Assembly: GCF_902859805.1 (NCBI RefSeq)
Contig: NZ_CADIKC010000001.1
Location: forward strand, 124,001 to 188,000
DNA from: Paraburkholderia sediminicola
GTDB taxonomy: Bacteria; Pseudomonadota; Gammaproteobacteria; Burkholderiales; Burkholderiaceae
Direction: 5' to 3'
DNA: 64,000 nt
Shown: one piece after another, positions 53,329-62,271 of the stretch
How positions within the stretch are numbered: position 1 is the first letter of the stretch
Layout: every line of letters starts with the position of its first letter
Program-made: the position numbers and the translations under genes
The notes under the pieces: generated by a model
Database searches by the model: none
What the model was told of the DNA's origin: nothing
The model's input: the letters and a program-made list of their open reading frames with translations, nothing else

Positions 53329-54657
53329 TCAAGTCGTTTGGATCTTCTCTGCGGCCCCCAGATGCCATGCGCCGAATACCAGGTTGACGACGATGGCGGT
53401 GAGTGTCCCCGCCGCCATGCCGTTGCCCAATACGATCTGCACATAGCCCGGGAACGATGCGTACACGTTGGGGACCAGAATCGGTATCAGCCCCGCAACG
53501 AGCGCGGCGGCGAGCGTGTACTGATTGCCGCGCGCATGCAGGTCGACCTTGCCGAGCAGATTGACGCCCATCACGCCGATCATCGCGAACACGATCAGCG
53601 CCGTGCCGCCTACCACCGGCGCGGGAATGGCGTAAGCAAAGCGTCCGAGCGGCGCGAACAGCGCGACGATCATCAGCATCGCACCCGCCGTCGCGGTCAC
53701 GTAGCGCGAGCGCACGCCGGTGGTCTGCACCACGCCGATGTTCTCGGCGCTCGTGATGATGAGCGAAGTGCCCAGCAGCGAGCCGAGGAGCGACGCCACC
53801 GCGTCGCCGCGAATGGTCCTCGGTACATCGCGGCGCATATCGATCTTCCTGCCGGTGATCTCGCCGACGGCAACTGTCTGCCCGGTTGCCTCGGCCATCG
53901 AGATCACGCTGAAAATCAGCATCGGCAGCGCGGCGAGCACGTCGAAACGCGGCATGCCGAAAGGCAGCAAAGTCGGCAGCGTGAAGAGCGGAGCACCCCA
54001 CATGCCACCTGCGGGCATCAGTCCCATTGCCCAGCCAGCACACGTGCCCATCGCAAGACCGAGCAGCACGGCAAGCCGCCCCACCGTGCCCGTGAAGATG
54101 CGCGCTACGGCCAGCGTGGCCACGATCGTGAGCAACGCGAGGCCGAGCGACTGCGGCCGCGCGAAACCCGGCGTACCCGGCTGCCCGACGATGATGCCGG
54201 CGTAAATCTTGATGAGGCTCACCGACACGAGCAGCAGCATCGTGCCCACCACCACACGCGGGAAAAACCGCAGACAGCGCGCGAATACCGGCAGGACAAG
54301 CCAGTAGAACAGGCTGGTGAGAATCGCCGCGCCCGCGGCGGTGCGCAGATCCGTCTGCGTGGCGATAACGGCGAACAGCATGGCGGGCGCCCCGCCCGGC
54401 ACCATCACGAAGGGCAGCCGTGCGCCGATCGACCCCGCCCCGAGCGATTGCAGCAGCGTGCCGGCGCCACAGGCAAAGAAGGTCGCGCCGATCAGATGCA
54501 CGGTCATGTCCGATGAGAGCGACAGCATCCTCGACACCAGAAAAACCGCGGTGACGGGCGAAGCCGCCATCGAGAGGACATGCTGCAGGCCGAACAGCGC
54601 GAGTTGCCAGGCTGGCAGGCGCGCATCGACGCTATGTGTGGCTGGGTCAGGATTCAC
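53329..54657 (-). CDS. NCS2 (NAT) family nucleobase:cation symporter
   Basis: 442 residues, about 14 helices. The opening LALFGLQHVLSMAASPVTAVFLV has the QH motif of helix 1, PFVMVPGGAPAML marks helix 3, and SMAEATGQTVAVGEITGR is the helix-8 signature with the substrate Glu. These carry xanthine, uric acid or uracil. GTG 54657 has GGGGGC before it. It begins 30 bp after the arylsulfotransferase-like gene, so the two are probably co-transcribed, with the porin behind. Confidence 0.9.
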   Translation of the reverse strand: MNPDPATHSVDARLPAWQLALFGLQHVLSMAASPVTAVFLVSRMLSLSSDMTVHLIGATFFACGAGTLLQSLGAGSIGARLPFVMVPGGAPAMLFAVIATQTDLRTAAGAAILTSLFYWLVLPVFARCLRFFPRVVVGTMLLLVSVSLIKIYAGIIVGQPGTPGFARPQSLGLALLTIVATLAVARIFTGTVGRLAVLLGLAMGTCAGWAMGLMPAGGMWGAPLFTLPTLLPFGMPRFDVLAALPMLIFSVISMAEATGQTVAVGEITGRKIDMRRDVPRTIRGDAVASLLGSLLGTSLIITSAENIGVVQTTGVRSRYVTATAGAMLMIVALFAPLGRFAYAIPAPVVGGTALIVFAMIGVMGVNLLGKVDLHARGNQYTLAAALVAGLIPILVPNVYASFPGYVQIVLGNGMAAGTLTAIVVNLVFGAWHLGAAEKIQTT

Positions 54658-54687
54658 GTTGCCCCCGAGGGATCGAAAACGCGGCGT

Positions 54688-55803
54688 TCAGGCGCGCAGC
54701 CACGGCAATTGCTCGCGGCTGTAGCGGAAGGTCTGGAAGACGCTGTTCAACTGGCCGGGGCCGGTTTTGCGCGCCGCTTCGTCCGGGTACTGGTCGAACC
54801 AGGGAATCACGTATTCCCACACCACTTCTCCAGCGGGCGTCACTTCGAAGAGGCGGCCCGTGGCCGACTCGGTGATGTGCGTGTTGCCATTCGCGAGCCG
54901 CTGCGCGTTGCCCATGAAAGCGCTGTAAAACGCATTCACCATGTCGTCGGCGTACGACCACACCACCTCATTGTTCGACGGATCGATCTCGAGCACGCGC
55001 GAGAAAGCCACGTGCGCGCCGCTACGGAAGTTGCCGTTGTCGAACGTGAGAATGTTGCCGTTGGCGAGCGCCACGGGTGCGTGCTGGTGCGACACCACAC
55101 TCGGCGGAATGTGCATCGTGACGCCGCCGGTCTTGCGATCGACGGCGATGATGCCCGAGGTGGTGCGCAGGCTCATCAGCACGTCGCCCTTCGCATTTAC
55201 GCCAAGCCCGTTCACGAGCGGCCAGTGATACCGGCCGAAGCCGGACGCGATCGGAAAATCCTTGGGCGTGAGGTGTTCCCATGCCTTCCATTCCCACACC
55301 AGCTCGCCCGATCGATTCACTTCGCGGATCACATCGCCGTACATGACTTCGTCGGGGCCGTGCGCGGTGCCGCCCGGCACACGCTCGGCAAATCCCGCCG
55401 GCACGGGTGCGCACGCGGAGTAAAGCAGGTTGCCATTGGCGAGCCACTGCGCGTCATGATGATGCGCGGGATCTTCGTAGTGCCAGACCACCTCGCCCTC
55501 AGGCGTGACTTCGGAGAAATCGCCACCGTGCCACATCGACCATGGCGCGTAACGGTCTTCCGAGTTTGCATGGTTGCCGTTGTAGCCGAGATTGCCGTTG
55601 GGAAGAATCACCGCGTGGCGTCCGGCTCGCACCGGCATCTTCCACTCATGCACGACTGCGCCCTCGATATCGATGAGATAGACGCGGCCACCCGCCGTTT
55701 GCGGAGCTATCAGCGTATACCCGCCGAATGAAACCCTGGGGTCGTGAGCAATGAGGCCGACGCCGCGGCGGCGCTGGGTAATTTGATCGACTGTTGTGGT
55801 CAC
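54688..55803 (-). CDS. Arylsulfotransferase-like beta-propeller protein
   Basis: 371 residues from GTG 55803 (CGGAGC site). Repeats of the pattern GEVVWxYxxP with LxNGN turns make a six-bladed propeller of the arylsulfotransferase family (pfam05935/14269). Several His-rich turns (HHHDAQWLANGN and SHQHAPVALANGN) sit where AssT has its catalytic histidine. Unlike classic AssT it has no signal peptide, and no DsbA/DsbB-like partners are near. It may act in the cytoplasm on a sulfated aryl compound or have another role. Confidence 0.8.
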   Translation of the reverse strand: MTTTVDQITQRRRGVGLIAHDPRVSFGGYTLIAPQTAGGRVYLIDIEGAVVHEWKMPVRAGRHAVILPNGNLGYNGNHANSEDRYAPWSMWHGGDFSEVTPEGEVVWHYEDPAHHHDAQWLANGNLLYSACAPVPAGFAERVPGGTAHGPDEVMYGDVIREVNRSGELVWEWKAWEHLTPKDFPIASGFGRYHWPLVNGLGVNAKGDVLMSLRTTSGIIAVDRKTGGVTMHIPPSVVSHQHAPVALANGNILTFDNGNFRSGAHVAFSRVLEIDPSNNEVVWSYADDMVNAFYSAFMGNAQRLANGNTHITESATGRLFEVTPAGEVVWEYVIPWFDQYPDEAARKTGPGQLNSVFQTFRYSREQLPWLRA

Positions 55804-55907
55804 GGTTCGCTCCGTTAAGATGATGAAGCGAAATCTAGGCTATCCGTTCCGTCAATAAAATCTGATTATTCTTTACGGCCCGTATGGAAAAACCGTACGG
55901 TTGATTT

Positions 55908-56864
55908 ATGCGTCCAATATCGCAGACATTCCGTTGTTTCGACGAGGTAGTGAGGCGCGGTTCGATCCGCAAAGCCGCCGAATCGCTGCACCTGACCGCG
56001 GCCGCCGTGCACCAGCAAATCCTCAACCTGGAGGAGCAGGTCGGCTCGCCGCTCTTCGACCGTTTGCCACGCGGCATGCAGCTCACCACGGCTGGCGAGA
56101 TCATCATTGCTGCGGTGCGGCGCGGACAGCGCGATTTCGACAACGCGATGACTCAGGTGGAAGATTTGCGTTCGTTGCGCCGCGGGCATATCAACCTCGC
56201 GGTGTCGCCTTCGTCAGCGGAGCAGCTAGTGCCTGAAGCCATTCAGGCTGCAATGAAAAGCTATCCGGGGGTGACGTACAGCGTGCGCTCGGGCAACGGT
56301 GAAAGTATTCTCAAGTGGGTGGAGACCGGTGAGGCCGACATCGGCTATGGCCTGCGTCGCAAGCCGCCGCCGGGCGTCGTGGAAGTGCGCGCCTTCTCGC
56401 AGCACCTCGGGCTCGTCACGCCGCCTGGGCATCCGCTGACGAAGCTCGGCAAACGGCCCCGGCTGCGCGACTGTCTCGACTACCCGCTTATCCTCATGAC
56501 ACCGGATACGGAGTTGCGGGCCATGGTGGATCAGATCGACCACCGCGAGCAACGCAAGGCGCGTCCGCTGGTGGAGACGAGTTCGGTTTCGATGGTGCGC
56601 CGACTCGTTGCGGACGGTGTCGGGATCGGCTTTCTGATTGCGGAGAATGTGGCGGAGGACGTAACCCAACGCAAGCTTGCGTGGACTGCGCTCGCCGACG
56701 CCGGCGCGAAGTCGTTCAGTTGCCTTTATCAGCGCTCAGATCTGACCACGACCGTTGCGATGAGCATGTTCCTGCAGTTCCTCGGCCACGCGATTGAGGC
56801 GACCGAGAGCCAGTTCCACGCTTCGACGCAATCCGGCCGCAAGCGTGGTCAGCGGGTCAAGTAA
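55908..56864 (+). CDS. LysR-family transcriptional regulator
   Basis: 318 residues: HTH at about 3-62 (SIRKAAESLHLTAAAVHQQI), effector domain to about 290, then a basic tail QSGRKRGQRVK. Divergent from the arylsulfotransferase-like gene with a 104-bp gap, so it probably controls the 55803-53329 unit. No clear ribosome site precedes ATG 55908. It converges with the TPR gene, stops 15 bp apart. Confidence 0.9.
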   Translation: MRPISQTFRCFDEVVRRGSIRKAAESLHLTAAAVHQQILNLEEQVGSPLFDRLPRGMQLTTAGEIIIAAVRRGQRDFDNAMTQVEDLRSLRRGHINLAVSPSSAEQLVPEAIQAAMKSYPGVTYSVRSGNGESILKWVETGEADIGYGLRRKPPPGVVEVRAFSQHLGLVTPPGHPLTKLGKRPRLRDCLDYPLILMTPDTELRAMVDQIDHREQRKARPLVETSSVSMVRRLVADGVGIGFLIAENVAEDVTQRKLAWTALADAGAKSFSCLYQRSDLTTTVAMSMFLQFLGHAIEATESQFHASTQSGRKRGQRVK

Positions 56865-56879
56865 GGAATCCGGAAGAGT

Positions 56880-59036
56880 TCAGAGTTCGGTAGCGCGCTC
56901 AACGGCGAACCGCTCCAGACACGCCTGCCTGACTCTTTCGACCGACACGGCCCAGTCTTCGCCCACTGCCCGACGGAATAGCCGCAGCGTGTGCGGATAC
57001 CACGGCGAATCGTTGCGTTCGTGCATCCAGCGCCAGTCGATGTCTTTCTCCGGCAGCATCACCCAGCATGGCTTGCCCAGCGACGCAGCCAGATGCGCCA
57101 TGGACGTGTCCACGCAGATCACCAGATCGAGTTGTTCGATGATCGCGGCGCTGTCAGCGAAATCGTTCACTGCCGAGCCGAGTTCGAGCAGCGGCTGACC
57201 GGCGGGCGGGTTTTGCGCCTCGTCCTCGCCCTGGCCTTTTTGCAGACTCACGAAGCTCAGGCCCGGCACGCTCCAGAGCGGTGCGAGCGCGGCCAGCGTG
57301 GGGATCGACCGGTTTGCATCGTTATGGTGTTTCGCATTGCCTTTCCACACCAGCCCGATCTTGCGGCCGGGCGGCAGGGTCTCGAGCATCGGCCGCCATT
57401 TTTCGACGAGCGACGGCTCGGCCGCGAGACGGACCGGGCGCGGAATCGTGTCCACTACCGTACGCAAGTGCAGCGGCGCGCTGAGCAAGCTCGTCCAGCA
57501 GTCGTATGTCGATGCGGCTACATGGGCCAACGCCGTATCGTGATCGAGCACGGCATCCACACCGTCCACCGTAGCCATCAGCCGGTGCAAGGCAGGCTGG
57601 CACGCAAAGGCGATATGCGCGGCCCCTTGCGCCTTGAGCAGGGCGAAATAGCGGCTGAACTGGACCATGTCGCCGAGGCCGTCTTCCTGCCAGACCAGCA
57701 AGGATTTGTCGGCGAGCGAGTCGCCCGGCCATTGCGGACAGCTCAACATGGAACGCGTCTTGTGATGCACGAAACCCGGCTGGTCGTAGCGGCACTCGTA
57801 CAGGCGCCAGCCCTCTTCAAAGCGGCCCATGCCGAGCACCAGCACAGCCAGACCGAACCTGGCGTCGCCGTAATCGGGGCGTAATGCGAGTGCCCGCAGG
57901 TAAGCGGCTTCGGCCTCCGGCAGCCGCTTGAGTTGCGCCAGCGCCGCGCCGACGTTGTAGTGAGCCTCGGCCAGATCCGGATGCAGCGCGAGCGCTTGTG
58001 CGAAGGCCTCGACAGCCTCCGGCAAACGGTCGAGCTGACGAAGCACGCAGCCCAGGTTGTTGTGCGCGTGAACGATGTCCGGCCGGCAGCGAATCGCCTC
58101 CCTGTAAGCCATTTCGGCTTCGGGCAGACGCTCCAGGCTGGTTAGCGCGAGGCCGAGGTTGTAGTGCGCCTCGGCATAGTTTGGGCGATGCGCGATTGCC
58201 GCACGGTACGCCGCCTCAGCCTCGGGCAGACGCTTGAGATCCGCCAGCACCGCGCCGAGGTTGAGGTGCGCCTCGGCGTAATCCGGGCGAATCGCCAGCG
58301 CGAGCCGGCAAGCCAGCTCGGCCTCGGGCAAACGGTACGTCGCCTTCAGTACGCCGCCGAGGTTATTGAGCGCTTCGGGATACTGGGGTTTGATGGTCAG
58401 TGCCTGCCGGTACGCGGCGTCCGCCTCGGCAACCCGGCCGAGTTCCATCAGCACGTTACCCAGGTTGTTGTGCGCCTCGGCATGTTCCGGCAGCCCGATC
58501 AGCGCCTCACGATAGGCCACTGCCGCCTCATCCAGGCGCCGCAGCTCGTGCAATACGATCGCCCGGTTGTAGTGCGCTTCTGCGTAGTCGGGGCGGATCG
58601 CGACCGCCTGACCATACGCTTCCTCCGCCTCTTCCCGGTAGCCCATCCCGTAGAGCACCGTGCCGAGATTGTTGTGCGCGTCGGCCTGGACGGGGCGCAG
58701 CGCGACCAGTTGACGATAGACCGCCTTGGCTGCCGACAGGCGGCCGTGCGATTTGAGCAGCATGCCGAGACTGCTGTACACCTCGGCATAGTCGGGTTTT
58801 GCGCGCAGACACTGGCGCCAGTAGGTTTCTGCGTCCGACAGATTGCCCATGCCGTACCAGCAGGCACCCGCAATATTCAACGCGTCGGCCCGTGCGTCTT
58901 CCTCCACTTCGTCTTGCGGTTCGAGGATCGGCTCCACCAGCGACCAGGCATCGGCGAATTGCCCGTTTTTGCAGAGCAATGCCGCCTGCTGATTGATGTC
59001 GGCTATCGAGGATGCGCTCGTCTGCGTGGCGGTCAT
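56880..59036 (-). CDS. TPR protein fused to a GT9-like glycosyltransferase domain
   Basis: 718 residues from ATG 59036; the frame runs on for 108 codons upstream without TPRs. Eleven 34-residue TPR units follow one another between about 60 and 435, several almost identical (YAEAHYNLG...RLPEAEAAYR). After them comes a glycosyltransferase-9-like domain with GRKIGLVWKGNAKHHNDANR and LDLVICVDTSMAHLAASLGK, where ADP-heptose or other nucleotide sugar would bind. Such fusions are thought to O-glycosylate envelope or flagellar proteins. No flagellar genes are near. Repeats this similar point to recent duplication. Confidence 0.88.
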   Translation of the reverse strand: MTATQTSASSIADINQQAALLCKNGQFADAWSLVEPILEPQDEVEEDARADALNIAGACWYGMGNLSDAETYWRQCLRAKPDYAEVYSSLGMLLKSHGRLSAAKAVYRQLVALRPVQADAHNNLGTVLYGMGYREEAEEAYGQAVAIRPDYAEAHYNRAIVLHELRRLDEAAVAYREALIGLPEHAEAHNNLGNVLMELGRVAEADAAYRQALTIKPQYPEALNNLGGVLKATYRLPEAELACRLALAIRPDYAEAHLNLGAVLADLKRLPEAEAAYRAAIAHRPNYAEAHYNLGLALTSLERLPEAEMAYREAIRCRPDIVHAHNNLGCVLRQLDRLPEAVEAFAQALALHPDLAEAHYNVGAALAQLKRLPEAEAAYLRALALRPDYGDARFGLAVLVLGMGRFEEGWRLYECRYDQPGFVHHKTRSMLSCPQWPGDSLADKSLLVWQEDGLGDMVQFSRYFALLKAQGAAHIAFACQPALHRLMATVDGVDAVLDHDTALAHVAASTYDCWTSLLSAPLHLRTVVDTIPRPVRLAAEPSLVEKWRPMLETLPPGRKIGLVWKGNAKHHNDANRSIPTLAALAPLWSVPGLSFVSLQKGQGEDEAQNPPAGQPLLELGSAVNDFADSAAIIEQLDLVICVDTSMAHLAASLGKPCWVMLPEKDIDWRWMHERNDSPWYPHTLRLFRRAVGEDWAVSVERVRQACLERFAVERATEL

Positions 59037-59307
59037 GAGTCGTGGTAACGGGTTGCGGCGCTCGGGCCGGATCAATCGTGTTTTGCACGCCCTGTCCGGC
59101 GTTTTGCGTATCTGCGCGGCCGCGCAGGGGGACGAAGAGCCGGCAGGGAAAGCGGAACATTTACCACACAGATTAAGGGAAACGCTCAGGCTGTAACGCC
59201 CCGAAATGAGCCGGTTTCCGCCTTCTAATCCGGCGCTATAGACGGAATCACAGGAGAAAAGACCGCGCGGCAGTGCTAGAATCGCCCGCGTCTTTACGTT
59301 CACCACC

Positions 59308-59709
59308 ATGACTCCACGCTCCCATAACCGCATGACCGCATGGCTTGGCCTGATCGCCATGTGGCTTGTCGTGTTCGCGCCGGTCGTGAGTCAGATGCTG
59401 GTATCGAACCGCGCGAACGAGCCCTACGCGGCGCTCTGTTCGGCGCTACAGCCGGCCAATCAAAGCCTGGTGAGCCAATCCACGCAGGCCAACCCGGCGC
59501 CTGTCCACCTCAGCCACGACGACGCCTTCGGCGCATGCGGCTACTGCCATCTGCTCCAGCATCACGTCGCCATGCCGAGCGTCGCAGCCGTTGAACCGCC
59601 GCTCGCGCTCGCGCTTGCCGGCACGGTGCCGCCCGCCCTCTCCACCCGCTTCACGCCGCTCGGCGCGTTCCCGTCCGGACGCCCAAGAGGCCCGCCCGCC
59701 GTTTCCTGA
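59308..59709 (+). CDS. DUF2946 family protein
   Basis: 133 residues: an N-terminal hydrophobic helix (WLGLIAMWLVVFAPVVSQML), a periplasmic part, and the DUF2946 signature HLSHDDAFGACGYCHLLQHH with two Cys and several His that could bind copper. The C terminus is Pro-rich. It opens a plus-strand cluster with a TonB receptor, a PepSY protein and a PCu(A)C chaperone, a set associated with copper acquisition. An internal start at 59332 would shorten it by eight residues. Confidence 0.85.
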   Translation: MTPRSHNRMTAWLGLIAMWLVVFAPVVSQMLVSNRANEPYAALCSALQPANQSLVSQSTQANPAPVHLSHDDAFGACGYCHLLQHHVAMPSVAAVEPPLALALAGTVPPALSTRFTPLGAFPSGRPRGPPAVS

Positions 59710-59791
59710 TCGCTGTTGTTCCTGATCGCGCATTTGCCGCACCCGTTGAGGGGGCGCGCGATCGCCTGTCCAATGTATCAAGGAAACGTTC

Positions 59792-62173
59792 ATGCTCAAC
59801 TTCGCTCTGCGAAGGCTGCCCTTTTGCGCCCGGCGCATTCCCTCCGGCCGGCGGCCGCTGTCGTCGCTGTCGAATTTCCCGGCGTATTTTTCTGCGCTAG
59901 TTCCGGCCTTCGCACCGGCATTTATCGCCCCCCCGGCTCACGCGGAAAGCGCGCCTGCCGACGCCACGCTGCCTGCTGTTAGCGTCACCGCCAGCGCCAA
60001 TGCCGTCGCCGCCCCGCGCGCCGTGGACCCTAACCTGCCGGCCTCCGTCGAGACCGTGACGCGCGAACAGTTCGACAACTGGAACGTCGTCAATACCGAA
60101 GACGTGTTGAAGTACATGCCGAACCTTGCCGTGCGCAAGCGTTTTATCGGCGATCTGAACTCGATCATCGCCGTACGCGGCACCAGCAATACGCAGAGCG
60201 CACGCGGTCTCGTTTACGCGGACGGCCTGCTGCTGAGCAATCTGCTCGGCAACAGTTATTCGTTTCCGCCGCGTTGGTCGATGGTGTTTCCCGACGAGAT
60301 CCAGCAGGTCGACGTGATCTACGGACCGTTTTCCGCGCTCTATCCGGGCAATTCGCTAGGCGCCACGGTACTCATCAGCACCCGCATGCCGAAGAAGTTC
60401 GAAGCCGACGCGGACGTCAAAGCCTTCACCCAGCACTTCGGCCTGTTCGGTGTGAATCAGAATTTCAACGGCAGTGAGGCGAGCGCTTCGATCGGCGATC
60501 AGATCGGGAAGTTCTCGTATCGCCTGGGTGTGAATCACCTGGAGAACACGAGCCAGCCGCTGCAATTCGCCACGCTGGCCAAGTCGAGTACGCCCGCGAA
60601 AGCCGGCGACACACCGGTGACCGGCGCGTACTTCTACAACAACCAGACCAACACGCCGACTGCGGTGCTCGGCGTGAACGGCGAAGGGATCGAACACACC
60701 GTGCAGGACCAGTTCAAGCTGAAGATGCAGTACGACTTCACACCGACACTGCAAGCCGCCTTCACGCTCGGCTACTGGCACCAGACCTACAACAGCGCGA
60801 CGTCGAGTTTCCTGCGCGATGCGAACGGCAATCCGGTATACAGCGGCAAAGTTGCGATCGGCGGCTACGAGTACACAATTCCGGCTGCCGCCCTCGCTCC
60901 GAGTCTCGGCTACAGCGAGAACTGGCTATACGGCCTCACGCTGAAGACGCGCAACGCCACCGGCTGGAATGGCGAAGCGATCGCTTCGTACTACGACGTC
61001 AGCAACAGCGTGGCACGCACCGCGAATTCGGGAGCGCCGGGCAACGGCCCCGGCACGGTGATCTTCGGCGACGGCACCGGCTGGAAAACGCTCGATCTGC
61101 GCACCACCTACACACCCGTCACGCCGCAAGCGGGCCTGACGAGTCACGCGCTGAGCTTCGGCTATCACTACGACAACTATTTCCTCGACAACGAGAGCTA
61201 CAACACGCTGAACTGGCGCGACGGCGCGGCAACCTCGTTTGCCAACGCATTCAAGGGCAAGACGCAAACTCAGGCGCTGTACGCACAGGATGCCTGGCAC
61301 TTTCTGCCGCGCTGGAAGCTGGTCTACGGCGTACGGTATGAAGACTGGCAAGCCTATGGCGGCTCGCAGGCGCTGCCGGGCAAAGCGTTCCCGTACAGCG
61401 ACGCGAACCAGCATCATTTTTCGCCGAAGGCCTCGTTGTCGTTCGATGTCACTGACGATCTGACTTTGCGCGCATCGATTGGCCGCGCCTATCGCTTTCC
61501 GACGGTGGGCGAGATGTTCCAGGGGCAAATCAATGGCTCGTCGATCATCAACAACAATCCGAATCTGAAGCCCGAAGACGATCTCTCTAAAGAGTTGACC
61601 GCTGAATGGGCGCACTGGAACGGCGTGTTCCGCTTCTCGCTGTTTCAGGACGACGTGAAGAACACGATCTTCAGTCAGACCGATACGACCGTGATTCCGA
61701 ACGTGACGAATTTCCAGAACATCGGCAAGGTGCGCTCGCGTGGCGTCGAAACGAGCTACTCGGGACAGGATGTATTCGTGCGCGGCCTCGATCTGCTGGC
61801 GAGCGTGGCGTACACGCAGTCGAAGATCATCGCGAACGCGCAGAACCCGGCGACGGTCGGCAAGTACTTCTATCGGATTCCGCTGTGGCGCGCGAATCTC
61901 GCCGCGACGTATCACATCGACGAACGTGCGGCGATCACGCTCGCCGCGCGCTACTCCGGCCGTGAATACAACACGCTCACCAATACCGACACCAATCCCA
62001 ATGTATTCGGCGGCACCAGTTCGTACACGGTGGCGGACGCGAAATTCACGTTCAAGCCGACGAAGCTGAGTGAAGTCGGTATCGGCGTCGACAACATCTT
62101 CGACGCGCGCTACTTCGTCTATCACCCGTATCCGGGCCGCACGTTTTACGTCGAAGCGAAGTTGCGTATGTGA
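59792..62173 (+). CDS. TonB-dependent outer-membrane receptor
   Basis: 793 residues behind AAGGAAACG. A long lead peptide of about 52 residues ends APPAHA, then a TonB box-like stretch (LPAVSVTASAN) and a plug domain at about 80-190 with the VDVIYGPFSALYPGNS loop. The 22-strand barrel ends in FYVEAKLRM. Its cluster suggests a copper or copper-chelate ligand. It does not show the CxxxM site known from OprC, and the mature part has almost no cysteine, so the ligand is inferred from neighbours only. Confidence 0.9.
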   Translation: MLNFALRRLPFCARRIPSGRRPLSSLSNFPAYFSALVPAFAPAFIAPPAHAESAPADATLPAVSVTASANAVAAPRAVDPNLPASVETVTREQFDNWNVVNTEDVLKYMPNLAVRKRFIGDLNSIIAVRGTSNTQSARGLVYADGLLLSNLLGNSYSFPPRWSMVFPDEIQQVDVIYGPFSALYPGNSLGATVLISTRMPKKFEADADVKAFTQHFGLFGVNQNFNGSEASASIGDQIGKFSYRLGVNHLENTSQPLQFATLAKSSTPAKAGDTPVTGAYFYNNQTNTPTAVLGVNGEGIEHTVQDQFKLKMQYDFTPTLQAAFTLGYWHQTYNSATSSFLRDANGNPVYSGKVAIGGYEYTIPAAALAPSLGYSENWLYGLTLKTRNATGWNGEAIASYYDVSNSVARTANSGAPGNGPGTVIFGDGTGWKTLDLRTTYTPVTPQAGLTSHALSFGYHYDNYFLDNESYNTLNWRDGAATSFANAFKGKTQTQALYAQDAWHFLPRWKLVYGVRYEDWQAYGGSQALPGKAFPYSDANQHHFSPKASLSFDVTDDLTLRASIGRAYRFPTVGEMFQGQINGSSIINNNPNLKPEDDLSKELTAEWAHWNGVFRFSLFQDDVKNTIFSQTDTTVIPNVTNFQNIGKVRSRGVETSYSGQDVFVRGLDLLASVAYTQSKIIANAQNPATVGKYFYRIPLWRANLAATYHIDERAAITLAARYSGREYNTLTNTDTNPNVFGGTSSYTVADAKFTFKPTKLSEVGIGVDNIFDARYFVYHPYPGRTFYVEAKLRM

Positions 62174-62271
62174 ACACGCGATTGGCATGCGCGGTTTGCG
62201 CTCACGAGTTGCAAACCAGCGCATGCAGCGCTGCGCACCCGATCGACCCATTTCTGCTTCAGGAGGATTGA

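Noticed and set aside
53338..54516. 392-codon open frame on the plus strand
   Set aside because: Antisense to the NCS2 permease; extremely Arg/His/Gln-rich, as expected from reverse reading of membrane-protein codons.
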